Positions 11,024 to 21,880 of a DNA stretch of 64,000 nt are shown in pieces. The stretch lies in the NCBI GenBank assembly GCA_905250075.1, contig CAJNOP010000009.1:4227093-4291092 (forward strand), read 5' to 3'. Source of the stretch: Rotaria sp. Silwood1. Lineage: Eukaryota > Rotifera > Eurotatoria > Philodinida > Philodinidae. The notes under the pieces are model-generated. The model searched no databases. It was given only the letters and a program-made list of their open reading frames with translations, and was not told the origin of the DNA. The position numbers and the translations under genes were made by a program. Numbering within the stretch: position 1 is the first letter of the stretch; every line of letters begins with the position of its first letter.

Positions 11024-11288
11024 ATAAATTTACCTTTTTGCTTGTGTGAAAGAGCCTGTCAGGATGCAGAGCATGGCATAATCCTTTTTTCTAAATTTTC
11101 TTTTTTTGAGCAAAGAAAATGGATGACTAGTTCAATAATCCACAACACTTTCATCTTTTTTTGGAGTTTATTAGCTATTGAATTTGCTATCCGTTTTCTT
11201 CACTTAAAAAGGAAAATTTGAAAAAATGGTTTCTTCATGCGCTGCATCCTGACAGGCTCTTTCATACAAACAAAAAGTTAAATGTATA
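11024..11288. mobile_element. ~265-bp foldback MITE
   Basis: The left arm, including GTGAAAGAGCCTGTCAGGAT, pairs with the right arm carrying ATCCTGACAGGCTCTTTCA, and pairing continues into A/T-rich inner arms. The loop is about 80 bp. No coding potential. AT-rich flanks prevent a firm target-duplication call. Confidence 0.7.
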
Positions 11289-11400
11289 GAATGAGGTTCA
11301 CAGAGATTTTTGGATTGCCAAATGAACCAATAGTTGACCCTTGTTCAGCGTATATTTTCCTCAAGTGTCATGTTATAGGGTTGAAAGCTTTATCATAGAT

Positions 11401-12767
11401 TACTAGTTTTGTTGTACTCCAGTCTTAAAATATTCGATCTCCTGACTAAACATGCTCCGATCCGTCTCAAATTTGTATCAGTACTGAGAGACTCAGCACC
11501 GATCAAGATATCAGAATTTGACGATAAATCAATATTTTTTTTTTATCAAAGATATGAATTTGTTCGACATAATGATTGATCACTGAAAAACTAACATATA
11601 CCCTTGCTCAAAGATGCCAGTGTTCATTAATTCAATACTTTTATCACACATTCATTTCATAGTTAGCATGTGTATGGCAATGTCAGCTCATTTGTCAGTA
11701 CATTAGTTAGTAAGAATAAGAAGAAAGAATTCAAGTGCTTTTCATTATGGAACATATGGGACTGATATTCTAACATGATTTTCGTAAAAATATCGTTCTC
11801 TTACATGCATATTTTACTGATCGAAATAAAACCTTGTAGCTCGAATAAGTCATATAGAATTGTTGATAGTCGAAATTGGCAAAGGTAATTGTGTAATAAT
11901 GGTAATGAAAAGTGGATGATATGTAAGATGAAAGGAATAGTATCTAGAGGAAGTGTTTTCAAGCTTGACTCAAAATCACATCAAAGATTCAATCACTAGA
12001 CGTGTTCTTCCATTAATAATCGAAAATCTATGTTCATTGCCTAAATAATCGAACTGTTCGTCATGAATTAGCGACACAGATGTCATGAAATGCAATAATA
12101 TACTTAAACTACAGTCATTAAATCTTGATCAATCATTATCGCCAATCTTTATGGCTAGGATTCAATATAAGTAGTTTCGAGCTGCATGCGTTTATATACA
12201 CTAAGGTTTATTCAAAATTGTGACGGAAGTTTTGTTTAGATTTGATGATTTAGGTTGTCATATACGTAATTGTTCCTCACGTTCGTTCATTCGTTACGAA
12301 TATTGTGGTTATGTATTAAGTGTTAAATATTTTTTCAACAACTATCACTTCCATTATTTCAAGGATTCATTTCACTGTTTTTTATCTTTACTGATGCTAG
12401 TTAAATTTATAAACATTTCTCGGAAAATAGATCATATAAAGAAAAGTACTTGAATTCTTTCTACTTATTCTTATTAACTAATGTACCGATAAAATGAGCT
12501 GACATTTCCATATACATGTGAACTATGAAATGAATGTGTGATAAAAGTATTGAATTAATCAACACTGGCATCTTTGAGCAAGAGCATATCTTGGTTTTTC
12601 AATGATCAATCATTATGTCGAACAAATTTATATGTTTGATAAAAATAATATTGATTTATTGTCAAATTTTAGAATCTTGATCAGTGCTGATATAAATTTG
12701 AGACGAATCAGAGCATGTTAAGTCAGGATATCGAATATTTTAAGACTGCAGTACAACAAAACTAGTA
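11401..12767. mobile_element. 1.37-kb element with ~350-bp terminal inverted repeats
   Basis: 11401-about 11740 is the inverted match of about 12440-12767. Both tips are TACTAGTTTTGTTGTACT, and internal landmarks include 'ctcaaagatgccagtgtt' and its complement. The ~690-bp interior contains an open frame (12220-12453, 77 aa) with no recognisable domain, and no transposase motif. Probably a non-autonomous DNA transposon. Confidence 0.7.
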
Positions 12768-13942
12768 AGAGTAAGAGTCGTATATCTTTGCTCAGCAGGT
12801 GTCAAAAACCAAAATCTTTTACAGAGTTTAATAGCTCACTGGGTTCTATTGTTTGAGCATAAACTCGATCGAAAAACAATTGGACAGTTGGGGATATTTT
12901 CTCATGAGTTACAAAAAAACATATAAGCAAAAAAGATGTGAAAAACCGTCGGTTTTTGAGCGATTTGAACAACATAGGTTTTCGCATACCTGAAGAGATA
13001 ACTGAAAATATAAATGTGGGTCTTCTGTTCATTCACATTGCGCCATAGTGACTGTAGATCTAGTAGTTAATTTCTTTCGTTCTTATTTCTTATGCAATCG
13101 AAATGTACATTTTCAAATGACGAAGCCTATAGAGAAATAGTTTGTTTTATGAAATTTTTCTTTTAAAATCATTTTGTTCTGCTAAGTATTGAAGTGATTT
13201 CTATGTCAAACATATATTTATAAGTATGGCTATTATGGGATTCCATAACAAGAAAAATTATATCTGACAATTGTATTTTATCGAAAGAGAGATTGATCAT
13301 AGGTCTATTCATTTAAATATTTCATTAAAGGAAAAGAAAATTTTCGTGTATGTCAGCTTAATTGTCCAATGAGCCATTGAAAAAGAACAAACACAATCTA
13401 TAGCTTCAATTAATCAACATTATAAAAATATATTCGATCGAAGTTGACTATAAATTTTCTAAATCCTCCCATTAATAAAATATTTAGATAAAACATCTAG
13501 TACATTGAATCACATGTTAATATAAAAACTAAAAATATATTAATATATTATGTCCAATATGGCTCTATGTGATTGCTAGTATGTTCATTATTATTATGTA
13601 TTATTACTATCATCATACGTCAATAGATACTACATGATCTTAAATCTGAGCAAGGTTCTTATATTTTGACTTGTTTATAGAAAACAAGTAGATGTTTATA
13701 TTCTATTAAATCAATATTCTTTATTTATAAAATATTTCATCAAGTCAAATAGCACAATTAAGAAAAACAATAGTAACATTCTGATCAAAGATCTTCATTA
13801 GTTATTTGTTTTCGTGGACTAATCAATCCAGTAATGAACAATATGTATTATCTGAATTAAAAGTATTATAATCTATTTATATATCGACAAGATTTTTTTA
13901 AAAATGATACAATTTCTTGAATGGAATTCATCATCTTATTAA
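12768..13942. other. Intergenic, nothing recognised
   Basis: AT-rich region without a supportable exon. The 76-codon frame at 12802-13032 (minus) has no family resemblance and no splice context that would make it part of a gene. Confidence 0.4.
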
Positions 13943-14379
13943 TTAGACACATTCATTGGCACTTTTTTGTATGCGATTTGTGATAGTATTCAATTGATTT
14001 TGCATTTGTACATTTTTTTCTTTGAGGTAATTACAAACAGTAGTGAGATCATTTATGACAGGTAATAACTGTTTAGCATTCGATTTTTTCTGAACAGTTT
14101 GTAATTTTGATAAATGTGTATTCCACTTATTTTGAAATTCATTGATCAAAGTTTCGAAATTACTAAAATAAAAAACGAAGATTTATTATGAAATGGATAT
14201 CCATATAATAATACTAACGTCTTTTGTTCTTCTAATAATTTTGCTAGATGGTTTTCAGATACAACCTGTTGAGGACATTTAGCAGCTATATGTCCTTCAT
14301 TCTGACATTGATAACAGACGATTCTTGGCCGATTGGATGGAATAGACTGTTGTGTATTTCTTGGTTGTGCAGACATCAT
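13943..14379 (-). CDS. CCHC zinc-knuckle protein, 126 aa
   Basis: Two exons, 14379-14219 and 14162-13943, join in phase 2 across a 56-bp intron and end in TAA. The protein starts MMSAQPRNTQQ. Residues 22-35 are a CCHC zinc knuckle (CYQCQNEGHIAAKC), the nucleic-acid-binding motif of CNBP-like and retroviral Gag proteins. The rest is a predicted alpha-helical, Gln/Asn-rich segment (NFETLINEFQNKW...LNTITNRIQK) likely to form a coiled coil. Two adjacent ATGs are possible starts; the first is used. No gag or pol neighbours are present, so I read it as a host single-strand nucleic-acid-binding protein, although descent from a mobile element cannot be excluded. It is divergent from the plus-strand exon at 14517, with 137 bp between. 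Confidence 0.6.
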
Positions 14380-14516
14380 ATAATTTAAAAGTGTAATTAT
14401 TACAATGTTTGAGATCCGTTTATATATACTCAGATATACTACATATATTTTATGCAACAAAAGAAACGTAGGAATTTGTCAATGACACATTGGTTAGTTC
14501 CCTTTCCTATTGCAAC

Positions 14517-14615
14517 ATGGATGGTGAAAGTGGTGTTTCATTTAGCTTTGAAATGAGAGAAATAAAAAAAGAAAAAGAGACAGAATTACGACATCATCAT
14601 CGACAAACAGAACAG
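14517..14615 (+). CDS. Orphan first exon, 33 codons, charged helix
   Basis: An ATG opens a frame reading MDGESGVSFSFEMREIKK and ending RQTEQ immediately before a consensus donor (CAG|GTAAATG), phase 0. The composition is exon-like and unlike the flanks: Lys/Glu-rich, then a His-His-His run. No convincing downstream exon follows on this strand. A weak acceptor at 14806 would add only DTS and a stop, giving a 36-aa peptide. The phase-0 start of the coiled-coil gene at 54140 would join it cleanly, but lies 39.5 kb away beyond several genes. It may be the 5' piece of a rearranged gene, a short peptide gene, or chance. Confidence 0.35.
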
Positions 14616-15514
14616 GTAAATGTGTCGTAGTGAATAAAAATCGAACAAGCCATGATTTCGACTCTACTCGTTTTGAACCTGGAGCAAATTTGAATCGTAC
14701 GATTGCACTATCTTCGAGTAGGACATTTTTTGATTCAAAATTAATTCGATACTTGTCTTTTTGTTTCTCAAAATTTAACTATTCTTCTGATTTTTTTTTA
14801 ATAAAGGACACAAGTTGACAATTGTCAGATTATTAGTCATCAATTATCAATATGACAGTGAGAAGGTGGTTTCGAAGATAATATTTATTATTGTATAATT
14901 TTATCAACAACTATATGCAGATATCTGAGTAATTTATTTTGTTGGAAATTTCATTTGATCGTTATCTGATGAATCATTTTCTTAAAAAGAAAAACAAAAG
15001 ACACTCATACACATGAATCATAACATTGACTTCATACATGTTGTATTAAAACTTTCTTTTCTATCATCAATTTAGTGATATTTGGAATAATCCATAGAAC
15101 AGTTAAGCTGATTAATCGTCTTGAATATTGAATTGAATATACATAAAATCAGTCACAAATCATATTTATTATTACATGAAATTAATCATTTATCTATTAT
15201 TGATGAAACTATGATAAATGTAAATATGAGAGAGATTGATAATAATTCTTTTTACATCATGAATTTAAGTAAAATTTTTGATTAAGATTTTATTATTTTA
15301 TTTCTAAAATTATAAGCGAAACGTTCTTTTGAATACAGAATAACATATCTGACATCATAATACAAAAGAGAGAGCAATGAAAGTCTTATGACACATATAG
15401 TATCATTTTGTGCGTATTGATTCACACACACACCGAGTAGAAAATCAACGATGATAATGAAAGACAATTATTTAAACTCTATCTCTATCCCTCTCTCTCT
15501 CTTTTCAAGTTTTA
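14616..15514. other. Intergenic, low-complexity
   Basis: AT-rich with a short CT-rich tract at 15480-15506 (tctctctctc type). No supportable gene. It contains the 3' flank of the NOS1AP-like gene. Confidence 0.4.
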
Positions 15515-18500
15515 TTAATTATTTATTGTCTTTAACGGGCTTCCTGTAAAAGCTGAATTGGTAAATGATGATGTTCCTGATGGAATTATATGATCATAAA
15601 TATAATTTTCAATATGGTTTTTATTTGATGTTTTGATTGAAGAACTAGATGATGTTGAAGAATATTCTTCATAATGAGAATTATTATTATTATTTTTTGA
15701 AATCTAAAATAAAATTATTCAATAACGAAAAAATAAAATTTATTTCTTTTATTTTTTTTACCGTTTCATTGATTGAAATTGATTGACTTGTTATATCATC
15801 AAGTATTGATGTACAATTGTGATTATTATTATTATTGTTATTATTAGTAGTATTATGATTCCATGAATTAGTTATTTGTTGATCATGAATACTTGATAAA
15901 AATGTATCAGAAATATTTTCTGAGGACATCTCTTGTCCTTTACCAGAATCAGGTGAATCACTTGACAAATCTTGTTGATTTGGTGTTCCGCTTGTAGAAA
16001 CAGAAGCGGTTAATGTTGAAAATAATGATGGAAGAAGAACTAAATCGGCTGGACGGGATGGAAGACCCTAAAAATAAAGTTTGATTAATGATTCGAGAAA
16101 ATAATTAAATCATTGTTATGTTATTGAATTCTGTAAAAAAAACAATTTCAAAATAGAATATTTTCTAACTTTTATGATTTCATTAAACTTTTTTTCTTTT
16201 TCGAAAGAACGAAAATTATAGTTTTAGTACAATTATTTAATGTGAAAAAATCGTAGAAAACCTAAGTTTGAAAGTTGATTTTCATGATTATTTCAATATT
16301 TAGAAAATAACTGATAGTAAACTTTGTTTAATATTACATTTAGTTAAATAATTCATAGTAATGACTGACTTTAAGTAAAAAAATAGTCAAATTTCAAATC
16401 TTTATCCAGACGGGCAGACTTTTAAAAAAAAGCATTTTAGAAAGAAAATAAAAATTCATATTGTTTCTACTCGGAGGAGAAAAAACATTTGTTGATTATA
16501 ATTGCGGTCTGTTATTGGTCACAGTCTGTGAAAGAATAACATAGATGTTAAATGACATGTCATTCAACATTTTGCTGCCAATTGGTTGACATACGACAAT
16601 CAATTTCTCGTTATCATGACAAATCGAAAGATAAGTCATTTAACAGCGATTGTTTACAATAAAAATATTGCCATCATATTTGACATAACAATTTGTTTAT
16701 GTTATATTAGAGACTAAATACCTTCAATGTCTTCAAGTTTTCATTTTTATTTAACTTCATTTCAAGTTCATGAGTATAATGTAATAATTGTTGAATATGT
16801 GTTAATAATTCTCGATTTCGTTGAATTAATTGTTTATTTTTATTCTAAAAAAAAAAAAATTCATTTAAAATAAGAAAATATTTTTAATGAGAAAATAAAA
16901 CGTACTTGTGAATCAATTCGTGCTGCAATTTCAATATTTAATTGTTCTTTTATTAATTTAATTTGATTAAATGCTACTTCTGATTCATGTTGCATTTGTT
17001 GTAATTGTTCTTGCATAAATTGCATTTGATGTTTAAGTGTAAATTCACTTGATGAATAAGATTGAAGTGCATTTCGTTCATTATTTACTGATGACTAAAA
17101 TAATAAGAAGAAAATATAGATTAGTTTCTTTTTGAAAAGAAAAATTTTATTAATCACAATTGGAATTTGAACACTTTGTAAATAACGTTCAGCTTTTTCT
17201 ACTGAATCCATATGTGGTACAAGAATTTCTAAATAAACATAAAATTGATTTAAAAAAAAAAAAATTTTTTTTCTATAAACAAACTATTTTCTTGTTGAGA
17301 AAAATTTATATTAACTGGACTAGATGTTAAAGTATTATTTGATGTTTGTTGTAAAGATAATTTATGACAAACTTCAAAAGCTTGACCAATAGTACGAACA
17401 ATATGAATCGCTTCATTCTAAAAAAAGAATAAATGATTTAATGAAAATTTCAATCAAAAATAATAATCAGAAGTATTGCCTATCAACTTAGGAGTAAATC
17501 AGAATATGTCGTTTTTGATTAAAAAGTTTTATTCTATTTATTTCAAATTGGTTTTCTAAGTCCTATCGTGAGTTTAAGTATATTAACGAAGAGAAAACAT
17601 AACACTGCAATGGATCGAGATAATACTAAAAAGAACATTTGTTGACATAATTTGAAAAAACTTCTAATGTTTTATATTATAAAGAAGTCAAGGTAATTTG
17701 ATGCATTTGATTTTGATATTATCTTGATTATCTATTAGATGAATATTGAACACTTGTCAAGTGACAAAGCCCTTGTGTGATAAATCTTGTCTTAGTAAAT
17801 AATCTTTAATGAGATTCAAGAAAGCCTAAAAAGATATGTGTCCATGAACCTTTCTTTTTCAATTATGGGTACTTTAATAAGTTTTTCAATAAGATATCGT
17901 GGCTTTCAAATTGAAATTTGGTATAAATAAATTTCTCAAAAGAACTAGTTCATTTAAAAACCTATCATATATTCTAATATCTCCTATTCTTAGATAACAA
18001 CATTGAAAATTCTATTATTAGAACAAAGTAAAATTGATGTCTTATATTTATATTTCAAAGTCTAACATTTTTATCATAAGTTTGCTCAAGTGAGAAGTTT
18101 ATTGATCGAAAGTTTTTGATTCGAACATTTGATTTTAAAAATGATCTACAAAGAAACATGCCATTCTATTGAAAAACTCATCATAACGAAGAAACCAAGA
18201 TCCAATAGATATGAATTCTTTTAGATTTTTTTCTATTCTCATCAGAGTCTATTTCATGATGTAAGATTTATCTTAAAAATACTTTCTGTCTTGTCAAAGT
18301 TGACTCATACTTTGAAATATTGTTCGATGTAATAAAAACATATATGCTATTCAACGTTGATAGAATCAAACTAATGAGGGAACATTCCCAAGTGATTCGC
18401 TCTGTTTTGATTCATTCGTAAGTCATTCAATAGAGTATATTGAGATAAGAAATAGCCTAAAAGAATTCGTGCCTATGGCCTAGTAGTGAGGAGTTATGGC

Positions 18501-19837
18501 CGTTTTACTGAAATTTTTACTGTGAGCAAGGCATTACGGAAAAAAACCAAACTGAAAGATTTCGAGCTGAAATTCTATACATGCATAGATTTGATAGTCA
18601 TTATATAGTCCTGAAAGTTTCAACGAAAACGAACATGTCTCTCTCGAGTTATTCAACTTTTTAAAAAAAGCTGTTTACTATAGAAGGACACAATAATCCA
18701 GTTTAGTTGGAAATTGAATAACTCGAGAAAGACATGTTCGTTTTCGTTGAAACTTTCAGGACTATATAATGACTATTAAATCTATCTATATATGGAATTT
18801 CAGCTCAAAATGTTTCAGTTTGGTTTTTTCCGTAATGCCTGGCTCACAGTAAAAATTTTAGTAAAATGGTCATAACTCCTCACTACTAGACCATGGGCAC
18901 GAATCCTTTTACGCTATTTCTTATCTCAATATACTCTATCGAATGGCTTACGAATGAATCAAAACAGAGCGAATCACTTGGAAATGTTCCCTCGTAAGAG
19001 AGAATTTTCATCATTTCTTATTTTTAGTTTTCATAAACAAAAAGTTTTGAAAATATTTAAATACATCAAAATCTTATAATCAAATGATTTCTAATGATAA
19101 GTTCATTATTTAATGAATACAATAAATAGAATTTTGTGATGCACAAGAGAAAGTATTTACCGTCTTATATGCTTTAAAGACATTGCAACGAAATGCATTA
19201 GTAGTATTATCACGTGCTATAAAACTGAAAATTTTTAAGTCTTGACTATCATGTGAGACATAAAACACTCTAGAATACAAACAAAAAAAAGACAATGATA
19301 AATATATTTTAAATTGTTTGTTTCTATACCGATTAATTGGATGTTGTATTAACATTGTTTTATCTTCATCGAAATAAAGATTTTTCTAAATAAATAAAGT
19401 AGCGAAATTTTTAGAAAATTTCTAAAATTTCTATTACTTTATTCTTTTTTGATGAAAAAGCTTGAATCCCATTAACAGATATTGATAAATTAATAGAACG
19501 TTTTTTAACTGATCTTGCTTTGAATTCATACTAAATTAGAGTATTATTCTTTTTAATAGGAATTTTTAATTTAATAATGAACTTACACGAATACGACGCA
19601 TATCAGCTACAATTTCACTACGACTCGTTGGTTTTGGTATTTCGAGTGATCCAATAAACTAAATAAAAGATATAATATTTCTTATAAGAAATAGTTTGTT
19701 TTTTTTTTGTTTTTAATATTAATTACTTTAACTTTAAATTGAATTCCATGTTGAAATTCTTCATCGTTATGTAGCGAAACTTTATTATCGTACCCATCCT
19801 CACGCATAGGATTATAGGTTCGATTTTTCGTTGACAT
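15515..19837 (-). CDS. NOS1AP: NOS1AP/CAPON homologue, PTB-domain adaptor, 483 aa
   Basis: Eleven exons in frame: 19837-19727, 19658-19587, 19530-19438, 19385-19330, 19269-19161, 17417-17285, 17228-17158, 17094-16906, 16844-16722, 16067-15762 and 15703-15515. Exons 1-6 encode a PTB/PID domain closely following CAPON ([75 protein letters not shown]). Exons 8-9 form a coiled coil ([18 protein letters not shown]) matching CAPON's central helix. The tail is Asn/Ser-rich. In vertebrates the protein links neuronal nitric oxide synthase to Dexras1 and synapsin and also has polarity roles; its C-terminus binds the nNOS PDZ domain. Here the C-terminus ends KTINN, so that PDZ ligand is not evident. The intron 17418-19160 hosts a foldback element. 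The family call is strong. Confidence 0.9.
18376..18994. mobile_element. 619-bp foldback element inside a NOS1AP intron
   Basis: The arms of about 285 bp are reverse complements. Tips read GAGGGAACATTCCCAAGTGATTC on one side with the complement ending TTCCCTCG on the other, flanked by TA-like dinucleotides (18372-18373; 18995-18996). The apex is at about 18660-18715. The sequence is shared with 1-176 and, more distantly, 21391-21880. It has no coding capacity and lies between PTB exons 5 and 6, so it must be spliced out if the host gene is expressed. Confidence 0.8.
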
Positions 19838-21390
19838 TCGTAAAGATCTAAATAGATATAAAATATCAAAAAAATTCTTTTCGTTTATTCATTCGTTTGT
19901 TAGACTTTTATCGAAGAAATAATTCAACGAATCATTTATAATCATGAAAAACATTTCAATTTTCATTATTAAAACCAACCTTAGAAAATCTAATAAAGCG
20001 ATTATCTAATAGATGTCATTAGTAGGTAATTTCTTGTTCATGCAAATATTTCGCTGTCGTATGTATATAAAACGAGAAAACTCTTTTGAATATTTTGCTA
20101 TTTATAGCATCGTGTTAAGAATGGAAAATAAATCTTGATAAGATTAAATGACTCGTACATTTTTAGTATTGTCATTAAACGAGCGAACTTTCGATTTGAA
20201 ATTGTACTTTCTCTAGCTATGAAACAATTCAGAAATATTCAAGAATTGACTTTTTTTTTTAAAATACTTATATGAAGTAACTTTTCATTTGTCTGCATGC
20301 TTTAAAAAGTATAAAAAATATTTATTAGTCAAATCTCTTACGATAATAATATGAATTCATAACTCATAAGACACATGAAACAAGTCTATATAATCTATGA
20401 CATTTTTTTCTGATTCAAAATTAATTCTAATATGAATTCCATTGACTTCAATATTGAAATTCTACTAACTAAATACATACCTTTTCCACCGCATTTTTTT
20501 CCCACGAAATATAGATCTAATCTCCCATAAGCATCATCAAAAAAAAACCGAGTAGTATATCTTCTGTTTCTTTTTTTTTAAGGTTCAAATATATACTACA
20601 CATCACATGAACTATTTGGATGATACTATCATATAGATAAAATGTTACATCGTATGATGTAGCCATGTCGTTTTGCTCATTGCTTTATAACATGTACATA
20701 TGCATATATGAAGAGATGAGTGAATCTATCTTACCAATACGACGATGATATCAGACGAGCATATACTTTCTTTTTTTGCGCTATTAAACGACAAGACATT
20801 TAAATAATCATAGGCCATTTATCAAATACATTCTTTTTCAATGAACGGACACCTTTGAAGATCATTTTTTTCGTTCTGTTTCTTTTTGCTCGTAGAGAAC
20901 GATTTTTTTGGCCTCGTCATTCGTGTAAGTGCTAAGCTGTTTTATACACATAGACAAATAAATAACAAACGATTTTATCAACCTTTCAATCATATATAAT
21001 ATTATCATGTGTTGAAATGATCAAGTACAAGGTCTTAATCTATTTTTTATGTATTCAATATATAAAAAGCATCTTTCATATGTCTCATCCGTCCGATAAC
21101 AATATTGTGAAGGTGCATATATTGGAATATTTGCGTCTGTCAATCACCTTGAAAGAGAAGAAGATCTAAGAACTGTCATAACAATATATTATGTTTGACA
21201 TGTTTATATCAATTAAGAAGTGTCTGTCAACAATATGATTATTTTACTCTCTGGAAATCTATTCTTGCTATGAAAAATTCTTGAAAAAGTTTAGTAAAAC
21301 GAAGAATGTTCATTTTAGAATCATCAGATTAGTGGTATGATAATCCTTTTACTTCAGCTCTTACAAGAGAATCATATCAACTAAAACATG
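19838..21390. other. Intergenic, upstream of the NOS1AP-like gene
   Basis: AT-rich, no supportable exon or RNA gene. It presumably contains the promoter of the minus-strand gene; no TATA element or initiator could be singled out. Confidence 0.4.
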
Positions 21391-21880
21391 CCGTTTCAGC
21401 TCATATTAGGCCAGCAAGAAGGCATCGATGAGACTAGCAAAGATCTAAAAGGATTCGTGTCTATGAATCTTTGACGCCCAGTTATGACTGTTTTTTTACT
21501 GAATCGTCGATTAATTTTTAGGTTTTTGATCGAAAAATCAAAAATGGAATTTCGACCTGAAATTTTGCTAATAGATAGACGTCATGATCTTTAGAATGTC
21601 CTGAAAGTTTCAACCCACAAAAATATTTCTTTGTTGTGATATTGAATTTCCAAAAACTAGTCGCTCCCTACACACATGTCATAATTAGACCTATATATAA
21701 GCAAAATTTTAGGACTGAAATTTCGTTTTATTTTTTATTTTTTGATGAACACCTAAAAATGCATTGAAAATTCAGTAAAATAGTCATAAATCGGTGCCAA
21801 AAATTAATGAACACGAATCCTTTTACGCTTCTGCTAGTTTCACCAATACCTTCTTGTGAGCCCAATATGAGCTCAAACAG
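21391..21880. mobile_element. ~490-bp foldback element
   Basis: Tips AGCTCATATTaGGC and CCAATATGAGCT pair, continuing through CAAGAAGG / CCTTCTTG and AAAAGGATTCGTG / CACGAATCCTTTT. The inner design (GGATTCGTG block, a 'gttatgactg' block, 'ttactgaat', then 'ctgaaagtttcaac') parallels 18376-18994, so both belong to one broader family with different tips. Confidence 0.7.
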
